In this document: positions 46,285-56,321 of the stretch, piece by piece
Layout: each line of letters starts with the position of its first letter
How positions within the stretch are numbered: position 1 is the first letter of the stretch
Source of the DNA: Luzula sylvatica
Taxonomy: Eukaryota > Streptophyta > Magnoliopsida > Poales > Juncaceae
Direction of reading: 5' to 3'
Assembly: GCA_946800325.1 (NCBI GenBank)
Contig: OX326956.1
Coordinates: 25,804,857 to 25,868,856, forward strand
Length of the DNA stretch: 64,000 bases
The notes under the pieces: model-generated
Told to the model about the DNA's origin: nothing
What the model saw: only the letters and a program-made list of their open reading frames with translations
The model's database searches: none
Position numbers and translations under genes: made by a program

Positions 46285-46989
46285 GAAGCACGAGAGATTG
46301 TATTGAGTCGAGTTGGATTATTCGTAAACCCAGAACTCATCGTAAAGTGCACGGAGGTAATAAATATCCTTTCATTATTTTTTCTGGTTTAATTTTGTTT
46401 ATTTATATTAAACCCTAATTAATCTTCAATTTAAACTGAAGTAAAATATAAAATATTTCGTACTGGCAGGAGAAGAGAGTATTGATGAATATGGGGTTGA
46501 AGAATCTTCCGAAGAAGGCTAAAGAACAGCAAGAGAGAGTAAACGAAAAGGTAATTTTCATAATATTTGGGTATATATGCATAATAATCACATTTACTTA
46601 TATATTAGTATTTATAATTTAACAGAGCTGCAAAATTGCAAGAGGAATGGGTGAAAATGCAGATCGTTAGGTTGCGGGATTTTTCGAGAAGTAAGAACAA
46701 GGTCGCCATTCTATGATAAATTTACAAAACTGCCCCTATATTATTTTTAACTGATTTAAGTATTGATTTTGTTGGTGTTAATTCAGACAGAAGATAAAGT
46801 GCCGAATTCGGTATTCTAGAATTTGGGAATTTTTTAAATTGCGGCCCTTTCATCACCAATTAGGTCATATTAATAAAAAAAAATACTGCTCAAAGATTAA
46901 TTCCCCATTCTTTTTTTTTTTGCAGCTTCAAAGGGAGATTAATCGAATCCGTGCTCGGTACCTGTCATCTGGATCGTTCGAAGAATCTG
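46285..46989 (+). pseudogene. Captured exons of an unrecognised plant gene in Helitron 2
   Basis: Three segments with AG/GT borders, all starting in phase 0: 46,285-46,356 (EAREIVLSRVGLFVNPELIV...), 46,470-46,550 (EKRVLMNMGLKNLPKKAKEQ...) and 46,926-46,989 (LQREINRIRARYLSSGSFEE...). The exon lengths 72 and 81 are multiples of three and the introns are 100-400 bp, so these look like real exons. The joined peptide is basic and helical. I do not recognise the family. Confidence 0.5.
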
Positions 46990-48021
46990 GTATGCACGAG
47001 AATTCTTTTATTAGGAATTTGTATAATCTATTTGTTGTGTGTATTGTTTTTATACATTTTTGTATTGCGTGATTATAGTTTGTACTTTTAGGCTCTATTG
47101 CTTATTTTCGAATTTTGCAAGGTATTTTCGAAATTTCCATAAGGGTTATTATTTATATTGCAAGGCTGAGGCATTAATAAAACTTCCCCAATAGAATTTT
47201 TCTCATTTATTACATATATTGGAGTGTATTTGAGAAGGGTTATTTATTGTGTTTGGAAGGGTATGTATGATATTTTTGAGTTTTATATTATGGCAGGAAA
47301 GAAATCGAAACGGAACAAGTGTGTGATTAAACACCACAGTCGAGTTCATGCACGATGGAGTCTCCTCTGACGAAACGGGTCGACCCATCTCAAGAGGACA
47401 GGGATTGCGTGAGCGATTCGATACCCGACCCGTTAAGTGAGGATAATATTTCGTGAGCGATTCATGATATTTTCTAAGGTAAAAATGATATGTTTATTTT
47501 TTAATGATAAATATGTTTTTGATTTATAGAAGGGTAAATATGTAAATTCCTTTTTCTGTTATTATTATAAATCTGGATTTGTTGGATATTTTCTAAATTT
47601 TCAAGGGTGATGTGACCATTTGGTTTTTAGGAGGGTAAATATGTAAAAATTCCTTATATATATATTTTTTTCTTATTATTGAAAATTTCTATGTTTTGAA
47701 GGGTAAAAATGGTATTCTGGAGTTTTGGGAGTATAAAACTATAAATTTTAATAACTAATAATAATAAAATATAATATAAATTTTAATAATGTAATAATTC
47801 GGGCATAATTGATAAAAATTGGAACAAAACTTATTGAAATTAGGCATCTTGGTGCTGATGTTTTTAATTAGGCTTAATTTTTTTTGATTTAAGTAAAGAC
47901 ACATAACATGTATGCACTAATTAAAATTCTTTTCGAACGCAACATCACGAACAGTTGTAGGTAGGTGCTGGCAAGGTGTTCGAATAAATGCGAATGTGTA
48001 ATTTTTCACTGGCCATAAGAT

Positions 48022-48484
48022 GTCAGAATGGCAAGTATGTCTGGAGTTAGCGCCACGCGTTTCGGCGCATTAGCTAAGGTACTCCTTCTAATTTAATTGA
48101 ATGTAATGTAATTAATATGAATTTAAACAAATCTAGTTAAATTAACTAATTTTAGGCGAATATTAATGTGACAGCGATAGCACAAGTGAGTAGCGAGTAC
48201 AACATAACAGTAGTGCTGAAACAAGACGATTTTATACGAGCTTTCCGCACCTCATTCCAGATTGTCTCTCTATAATCACTCCTGCAGTTGGCGTTATCAG
48301 GCCGGATTTAATCGGCGCCACTCTTCTCGATCAAGTTACACAGCAGGTCAATTCAATTATAAATTTAAAATATTTATTTTAAATTTTATTATTAATTTGT
48401 TTGTTTTGCTTAATTAGGACGCGGTGTTGAAAGAAGACTTTAACAAAAGATTTATGTGTCATACAAACGAATTCGTACAATCAG
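48022..48484 (+). pseudogene. Captured fragment of bifunctional aspartokinase/homoserine dehydrogenase
   Basis: Segment 1 (to 48,078) reads MASMSGVSATRFGALAK before a GT donor. Segment 2 (48,156-48,346) reads ANINVTAIAQ, SSEYNITVVLKQDDFIRAFR, then after a frame change ITPAVGVIRPDLIGATLLDQ. Segment 3 (48,418-48,484) reads DAVLKEDFN. This order matches the end of the aspartokinase ACT region and the start of the homoserine dehydrogenase NAD-binding fold (VGIIGPGLIG...LLDQ) of the plant bifunctional enzyme in lysine/threonine synthesis. The glycine-rich loop is mutated (GVIRPDLIG). Only a fragment, frameshifted, not functional. Confidence 0.8.
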
Positions 48485-49676
48485 GTACCACGCGTCTCCA
48501 ATTCCATAGGAGCAACCAAGACAGAACATGACACGAAATCGAGACGCCATTCCCACACTAACGATCAAAGAATCGCTGGATACTTAGTAAGAATAAAAGG
48601 TACATAATTATAAACAATAACACATACATATTATCATTTGCTATAATACTCAAAAACACAACAAGCCTACAAAATCCAGTCATTTAAATTTTAATAAAGG
48701 GAAAAACAAATCCTCAAAAATAACGCGAAATCATATACATTCAGACCAAAGAAATTTGTTGCAGAGCCTAAATATGTGACATCGATACCCCAGCAAGCTG
48801 GTACTATGAACTACACGAGACTCAAAGGAGAGGGAGACCAATGCATGTACAAAGAAATATATCCTCCACGATTTCCTTACTATGTGTAACAAAACACTGA
48901 AAAAAACTAGGGTAAAATTTGTTCTGCAATTAGCACAAGCTCACATAGTAAAGAGAAGATAGATCTAGGATCTGTACCAACAAAAGAACCAGCAAGCAAA
49001 AAACAAACCTTGAAACGTGTTCTTATAAGGTATGAAAAAATGTTCCATATAATTTTTTTTTTGATTATGTGTGTTCTCTTTTGCAGAACCGCGTCAGACA
49101 AAATGTAGAGCAAGGAAGAAAGGCAAAAGGTTTGGAAGCAACAAACTAATCAACCTCCTCACCAGACTTAACATAAAGAAAATTAACATTTGCAAATTTT
49201 GATCACTGTAGTTAAAACCACTAGAACAACAATAGTTTCGTGCTAAAAGACTTCTCAAGATACTTTTATATGTTTATGCCTGCATTTTATTGATCACCAT
49301 ACTCAGAACAATCTAAACTCTAATGGTTTGGTACTAAAGAATTGCTTAATTTTCTCTTATTGTTAATAATTTTTGAACTTCACTATGACTATATCGACAC
49401 TTTAGCATAACCCTCAAGAACATAAATAAAAGCCACTAAGATATTTATGTCCACTTAAATGCATTGTTCTTCCCTCTCCTAATTACCGTATGTACTGCAC
49501 ATCAGAAAGCTAACACCAAAAAAAAAAACAAATGAAAAACTGCAATTGCCACCATAGGAACTAAAAAAACATAACAAAAAGGGAACAAAATTCATACAAA
49601 CAATAACTACACAAACAAACACAAAAGAAGAAAAAACACAAAAAAAGAAAGAGAGGATACAATCAACTTAGACATA
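48485..49676. other. Right part of Helitron 2, no gene recognised
   Basis: A-rich on the plus strand. A short protein-like stretch around 48,735-48,885 (FRPKKFVAEPKYVTSIPQQA...) ends in a TAA; I do not recognise it. No splice context was established. Confidence 0.4.
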
Positions 49677-49706
49677 CCCGCGCAATTTGCGCGGGAGTAG
49701 AGCTAG
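49677..49706 (+). other. Active-type 3' terminator of Helitron 2
   Basis: An 8-bp perfect stem with 3-nt loop, 7 nt later CTAG, next base T. It differs in sequence from the Helitron 1 terminator, so the two elements end in different families. Confidence 0.85.
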
Positions 49707-49786
49707 TTATATACAATGTATTACTTGAAAGAGAAGTGATGTACATCATCTAGTATTCTCTTCCAAAAAAATTGATGACGAAAGTT

Positions 49787-50312
49787 TGGAAATGTTCATT
49801 CGGTCGATTCGGTTCAAACTTGACCGAATAAGGTCAAACCGATTTAAATCGACCCGAATAAAATTCAAATCGAACCGAACCGTTTAACACTTGAACCTAT
49901 TAAAAACCGAACGAATTAAACCAAACTGTTATTCGGTTTATTCGGTTGAACCGAATAAGAAATATTATAATTTTAAATTAAAAACAGATTACTAAAAACT
50001 TTACATTTTATTTATCAAAAAGATATAAATTAATATTATAAAAGATAATTATATTAATTTACAAGAATATTATATAATTTTTGTTATATTTAAACATTAA
50101 CATATTAAAATATATAAAAATTGAATGTTATTTGTTCGGTTCGGTTTAATTGGTTTTCAAAATTTCAAAACCGAAACAAACCAAATAAATCAAACAATAC
50201 AATTTTTTTAACCGAACCGAACCAAATAGTCGAAAAAACCAAACCAATTAAACCGAATTCAACTGGTTCGGTTCGGTATCCGAATACCCCGAACCGTTTG
50301 AACACTTCTAGA
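49787..50312. repeat. Fold-back element rich in TTCGGTTCGG, unit 2
   Basis: Orthologous to 18,040-18,567 with the same inverted ends. An AT-rich centre without frames. Confidence 0.6.
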
Positions 50313-50510
50313 CGTAAGGTTTAACAGCTTAAAAATTAACACATAGTATATTGTTTAATATTTTAATTTATGATTTAATCATTTCAATTTATTATTGAAT
50401 ATTCAATTAAGATGTCAAATCATGAATTAAGGTGTTAATTTTTAGATGTTAAATTATATTCATGTCATCAAAAATTGTAGGAGATAAATGAAAATATGTC
50501 CAACATTTTC

Positions 50511-51038
50511 GTACTTGAAAATAAATACAACTCGCATTCCATGCACCATTTATTTAAATTTAATTTTGTGTATTACACATGGCAATCGAGACCATGACCA
50601 TCAATTGCTGCATAATTATATACAATGAGTACTTGAAAACAAATATAACGAGTATTGCATGCATAATTTAAATTTCAATTTGTGATTTATCAAAGCAATC
50701 ATGACTATGACCATTGGTTGTTGCATAATTATATATATGAGTTGCATGAAAATAAATATAACACGCATTCTATGTACCATCTAAATTTTATATTGTGTAC
50801 CCCCCATGGCAATTAAGACCATGACTATTAATTGTTGCATAATTATATATAATGAATTACTTGAAAATAAATATAACTCGCATTTCATGTACCATTCAAA
50901 TTTTATTTTGTGATTTTTCATGACAATTAAGACCACAATTGTTAGTTGTTGCATAATTATATATAATGAATTAATTGAAAATAAATATAACTCGTATTCC
51001 ATTAATCATTTAAATTTTATGTTGTGATTATTTTACAG
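50511..51038 (+). repeat. Five tandem units of about 115 bp before relic B exon 6, unit 2
   Basis: Same order and number of units as 18,765-19,289, again ending in TTTTACAG at the exon 6 acceptor. Confidence 0.8.
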
Positions 51039-51497
51039 GATGAGGGTAATGAATGAGCACGGAGCAGGAGATGCAAAATTAGTAAAATTTGCAATCGTTC
51101 ATGTTGTATCGATCTCATTTTTTATTAGAACGGTGCTTTTTATAATCTTCTTATCGTTCCGACAAAAAATAGTTTACGCATTTACTGATAGTCCGGCCGT
51201 AATCGAGGCGATTGCTGATCTATCCTCTTTTCTATCTTTCACTAACTCATTGCAAAGTATTCAGCCCGTGTTATCAGTTGCCTAATAACTAAAATGATAT
51301 AAGTTGGTCACACACTAAGTAATACATGATTAGCATGTGATTGATGGATATAAAATATATTTCATTTAGATATGTTATAAGAGATGCAAATGATGCTGGC
51401 TGGCAGAAATTAGTCTTATGTAAATATCACATGTTATGATTTGGTTGGAATTCCAGTAGGTATAATTCTAGGTTATTTGATTGGCTACCAAGTTATG
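51039..51497 (+). pseudogene. MATE relic B, exons 6 and 7, unit 2
   Basis: Exon 6 (51,039-51,277, 239 nt) is fully open here (CAG kept, unlike unit 1) but has the same lost donor (CAGTTGCC). Exon 7 (51,381-51,497) has the same 2-nt loss. The shared lesions were fixed before units 1 and 2 separated; the unit-1 TAG came later. Confidence 0.85.
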
Positions 51498-51724
51498 GTA
51501 ATATTGTTAATTGTTTTTCTGTCATTTATGCAATCAATCGATTTTGACTGTTCCAATAAGACAAAAATGCTATAGTGACATAAATGATTACACAAAATAT
51601 GATTTTGAAAAAATCTAATAAAAAATTAATTATTGAGATTAATCCGCATCACTACATCTAATGGTCCAAATTGGTACATACAAATAGTCATACAATATGC
51701 ATGTTTTAAGTGATCTAATATAAT

Positions 51725-51962
51725 ATTAATGTATATGATGAAATCACATCACAAATCTAACGATTAATAATCATGATAAACATGATGATATGGTTTCATG
51801 AAGAGTATAATATTAATGCATATGATGAAATCACATCACACAATATAATGGTTAATAATCATGATAAAATGATGATGTGGCTTCATGAAGAGTATAATAT
51901 TCACATCACACAATTTAATGGTTAATAATCATGATAAACATGATGATGTGGGTTCATGAGGA
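51725..51962. repeat. Three imperfect tandem copies of about 85 bp, unit 2
   Basis: Orthologous to 19,983-20,216. Confidence 0.75.
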
Positions 51963-52228
51963 ACCTCAAACATATGTGCAAAATAAGAAATGAGTAAATT
52001 TCATTACTTGATACATACTATTTTATTTACAAAAATATTATTTTACGATATATCGTCATTTTGTATGTCTATTGGGTCCATAACTTATTTGGTTGAGTAT
52101 GAAAATAAAAAAATTTATATGTTGTGAGAGATTATGGATTCAATCTATATTGACATTAATGGATGGAGAACATATGAGTCTTCTCCATTTAATATTTAAA
52201 GAAATCATCATTATGTATGAACTTACAG

Positions 52229-52284
52229 GTTGCCCTTGTTAGAACACACGTCAAATAAGTGGCTTTTGCCAGAATAAGTCGTGA
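52229..52284 (+). pseudogene. MATE relic B exon 9, unit 2
   Basis: Acceptor ACTTACAG, then GTTGCCCTTGTTAGAAC. It is damaged by changes around GTCAAATAAG. The LINE follows 29 bp downstream as in unit 1. Confidence 0.7.
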
Positions 52285-52313
52285 AAACAAATGCTTTAGG
52301 AAACTATTTACAT

Positions 52314-54379
52314 AATCAAGAGGATACTAAATTGCACACAAAAACAACTCCCAATCCTTTATTTAGGGATGCCTCTCCACCATAAACAACCAAGGAAAAT
52401 TGACTTCATCCCGCTTATCAAAAAAATGCAATCAAGACTAGCGGGATGGAAAGGAAAATTCTTAACAATAGGTGGCCGCCTAACACTCGCTAAATCGGTC
52501 CTAAATTCGATCCCAACCTACTTCATGCAATGGTTTAAATTGCCAATTTGGTTAATAAAGGAAATGAACGAAATAACAAGGAAATTTTTATGGCGAGGTG
52601 ACCAAAATTGTGTGGACGCTAATTGTCTCGTCAATTGGAAAATATCGGTAGAAAATCAAAGCATGTGGGGTCAAACCATATCCGAAATATACTGCATCAA
52701 CCATGCCCGGAAACCTCGCCCCCATTCCCGCCAACCACCTGTCGGGAATTCTTTCCGTCCCCGGGCCCGCGCAGCGGATATGTAGGCCCGGTCCGGTTCC
52801 CTTAATCCAAGATCACGCCATGACTTCGAAGGGTACGATGCAAATAAGAAGATTATATTCATACCAGTGCAAAATTGATTACACACGACGGGTTGATTAC
52901 TAGTCTTCTTCCTCCTGTCACGTTGGTGACAATCCCCACACCACGCGTTTTTCACCGCTCGTTGACTGTCCTCTTTCTCCTTCGGGTTGATCATAACCGA
53001 AGAGCCACAAGTGTCGCTCCTCTACTTGTATCCACCGTGAGTCGGAGTTCGTCGGTCGCGGGAGCAACTGCCTAGACGATGCACCGACGAACTTGTTTGA
53101 TCGATTGATTCTCTATACCGGAAAACTCATTTTCTCGGTTCTCTCTCTTTACACCCTTTCACTCACTAGAAAGATGTATCTCTATAATTCTGGAATATAT
53201 TCTGAATAATTCCAATGTTTCAACTGAATGAACACTTAAGAGATAAGAGAGAATTGTCCTATTTATATCACATAGGATTATGATGGGCCAAAAGACATGT
53301 ATATCCACCATACACACTTTCACACAGAAAACTGCATGAAGCTGTTCTGTATGTCATACTGTTGCACCCTTTCGGTATTTCATAGAAACGACACTTATAC
53401 TTCGTTCATATGAAATATATTTCTACATGAAGGTTATAGATAATCTTATTATCTATCTAACCCAATTTGAACCATTCAAATTGGATTTTCCTACTGAAAG
53501 ATATGACCACGAACGTACGCTTACATTCGTTATCCTTGTGTACACTTTTACGGTTGATCCGAAACTGTATTTCCTTCACCACCTATCTTTTTTCCTCAAG
53601 GATTTCAAGAAACTACTACCTCTTTTCAACATAGCTTACGTACCGAACCCGGCTACAAGCTCACCGTTATGGCTCGGTAAGGAAGACACCTTCTCCACAT
53701 CCGCGACCTACGCCCTAATTATCGACCAGGGAATTGAGTGCGATTGGAACACCAAACTTTGGAAAATAAAAGCTCCACTAAAAGTAAGGTTTTTTGGATG
53801 GCTTGCAATCCTAGGAAGAACATTGACTGGGGACAACCTAGCCAAGATGAATGTCCCGAATATACAATGATGCGTCAATTGCAATGCTACGGAGGAAACG
53901 GGACATCACCTCGTGCTAGATTGCCCATATGCCCGACGCATATGCAGGGGGATCTCGGCACATCTTGACACGCCTTTGCACACAAAACCGACAATACTTC
54001 TCTCATGGCTAGCCAATAGAGCCAACCGAACCTCCAAGGAAAAAGGAAATTTCGATACTCTATGCTTAGCAACAATTTGGCAAATTTGGAAAGAAAGGAA
54101 CGCATGTATATTCGATGGAAAGAAAGCACCACCATTTATAACGATAGAAAAGGCTATTAACAAAGGCTCGAATTGGACGAAAAATTGCTAAAGAGTCACC
54201 GGAAAAGCACGACTAACCGAGGAGTCCGTTGACCTCCCTTTCTCCTAAAAGTTTCTTTTTTTTCTTATTTTATTAGGGTATTACTTTTTACATATTCATG
54301 TAAAATTCAAAAAAAAAATGTATTAAACTTGCTTTAATATATCAAAGAAGCAATGCTTCATAATTTTTCAAAAAAAAAG
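52314..54379 (+). mobile_element. 5'-truncated LINE, unit 2, interrupted by a solo LTR and with a 90-bp deletion
   Basis: Same 14-bp target duplication as unit 1 (52,300-52,313 and 54,380-54,393). The coding remnant loses 90 bp between two TTGGAAAA words (product near 52,634). A copia solo LTR lies at 52,740-53,578. Downstream coding (53,579-54,191) has the same TGA after NVPNIQ as in the other two copies. Confidence 0.88.
52740..53578 (-). repeat. Solo copia LTR with CCACC target duplication
   Basis: 839 bp, flanked by CCACC at 52,735-52,739 and 53,579-53,583. It is nearly identical to the copia-1 5' LTR at 12,671-13,509, which is followed by the same CCACC and the same LINE sequence. No internal element sequence remains: the standard product of recombination between two LTRs. 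Confidence 0.92.
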
Positions 54380-54393
54380 GAAACTATTTACAT

Positions 54394-55567
54394 TTCACAA
54401 TCAAACTTTTCAAATTTTCTCTTATTTAATTATTTTCTTTTAGTTCATTATATTGTTTTATTCTTCTCTCCCATATTTACTGTATTACTGTATTACGACG
54501 TAAACAAATGAAGAAATATAATTGTTGTTGTGAAATTATAAAAATTAGAAATAAAATTAGAAGCAACACTATGGAAATGAGGAGGAAATTATGGAGACAC
54601 ATTTGACACAAACACACATATGAGTCATGTCATGAAGTATGCATTATACGCATACACACATATGTGGCATGACTTAAATACATGTATAGAGACACATGTA
54701 TATATGTGTAATGTATGTTACATACAATTATTTCAATCAAAATAAACATAATAAATACATTCATATTTATAATACCGCTCGTTGAATGTATTTAATTTTG
54801 TACGCATAAAAAATATGTCTCGTTGATTTTGTATGCATAAAAAAATTATCTCGTTAAATACTTTGTCAGGAAATACCTAGGGGGTGGAAATATGGTGCAA
54901 TGGGTACTTAGTCTCCCCTTTGAATGCCATTATTATGTATGTCTGAAGAAACAGCTTCCTTAAAAGTCTTGCAAAAGAAGTGAATGTGTAGTATAGAGTT
55001 TATGTTTGATGTGTATATCATATACATGTATCTGGTTAAAACTCTACTAGATTAAAAAAAATTTTGAAGAAAAATAGAGTAGGTTCTTATGCCCTACTTC
55101 TATTATATTTTATTTATATTGAATAAGTTAATAGAAGCTAAAAATATTTGCCCTAAAGTTTATAAAACACTACTCTAAATACCTCTATTTCACACGTATA
55201 TTAACTAATTACATCAATATAACTTTTTAATTTTCCAGAATATTAAAATCCTGAAACCTTCATTTACTCCTGAAATCTTTAAGTTACTTGAACACTGAAA
55301 TCTTTTCCTCCTTTTAACATTGGTATAAATATCCTAGATAAAATTTAATAGGACAAATATTCTAGTGAAGAAAAAAATACAATAGTATTATGTTTCATAC
55401 GCATCATAAGTTGTCTCATTAAAAAAATTATGAGGAAAATTCATCGAAATAAAACTATAATCAGATGCCCAATAATTAAAATATTAAAAGATTGTCATAC
55501 ACTAAGTAATACATGACTAACATGGGATTGATGGATAGAAAATGCATTTCATGTTCACATGTTATAG
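54394..55567. other. 3' flank of relic B, unit 2, no gene seen
   Basis: AT-rich, orthologous to 21,891-23,199 with a deletion near 54,594 (GAAATTATGGAGACACATTTG) that removes about 120 bp present in unit 1. Confidence 0.6.
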
Positions 55568-55660
55568 GAGATGCAAATGGTACTGGCTGGCAGAAATTGT
55601 TGGCTTATGTAAATATCACATGTTATCATTTGAATTCCACTCGGTCTAACTCTAGGTTAG
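55568..55660 (+). pseudogene. MATE exon 7 relic C, unit 2
   Basis: Orthologous to 23,200-23,300: acceptor TTATAG, GAGATGCAAATGGTACTGG, decaying 3' end. Confidence 0.65.
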
Positions 55661-55689
55661 TTACTAATTTGTTTTCGGCCATTTATGCA

Positions 55690-56180
55690 AATCCGGATCC
55701 GACTCAATCCGGATCCATATTTTTTGTCGGATATGACTCAATTCCGAACCGAACGGCTGGGATATTGAACAGATATAGATACGGTGTGGATATTATTAAA
55801 TATGATACGGATCTTTCCCAAATATTAGAACGAATAACAATATATCATAACATATATAATATATTTTAAGTACATATAAACATAATTTGAGAAATAAACA
55901 ATCTCAATTATTATAATTAAACGTGATTGAGACTATAAATTTGTTAGAAATAATTAGTCTAGATCCATATCCAGATGCGGATACCGAATACGGAGCTGAC
56001 TATCGGATCCGAAAAATAGTCGCATCTAGATCCAGTACCAAAACCCAATATAGAATCCGAACAAAAATACTCGGATCCGGATTTCGATATTTCTCGGATA
56101 CGATTCGGTCCGAACCATTTACAAACCTACCAGCAGGCGTATTACTTATACGGATCAGATCTATAGAAATAAAATATTCA
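55690..56180. repeat. Repeat rich in CGGATACG words upstream of MATE copy 2
   Basis: Orthologous to 23,316-23,790. A small local duplication of GACTCAATYCGGATCC-type sequence is present here (55,700-55,745). Confidence 0.5.
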
Positions 56181-56258
56181 CTAATAGTATGTTGACATGG
56201 CTTTTAAATTGGGGGTATCTATCTTTCTTTTGTACAGCCTTTTGTCTTGATCACTATC

Positions 56259-56263
<5 letters not shown>

Positions 56264-56315
<52 letters not shown>
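56264..56315 (+). repeat. (GA)n tract abutting the MATE copy 2 start codon
   Basis: An uninterrupted GA tract of about 52 bp ends directly at ATGGCAGAG. In unit 1 the tract is interrupted by ATC and preceded by different bases. Confidence 0.85.

Positions 56316-56321
<6 letters not shown>

Larger units (their letters stand above)
44445..49706 (+). mobile_element. Helitron 2, non-autonomous, carrying host-gene fragments, unit-2-specific
   Basis: The 5' end TCTCCCC follows ...GTGCATAAT. The 3' end is a strong hairpin CCCGCGCA-ATT-TGCGCGGG (49,677-49,695), AGTAGAG, then CTAG at 49,703-49,706 before T. Unit 1 has the uninterrupted site GTGCATCATTATATACAATG (near 17,960). No Rep/helicase frame. 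It contains a second, inactive terminator (45,248-45,278) and pieces of at least two plant genes. Confidence 0.82.
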
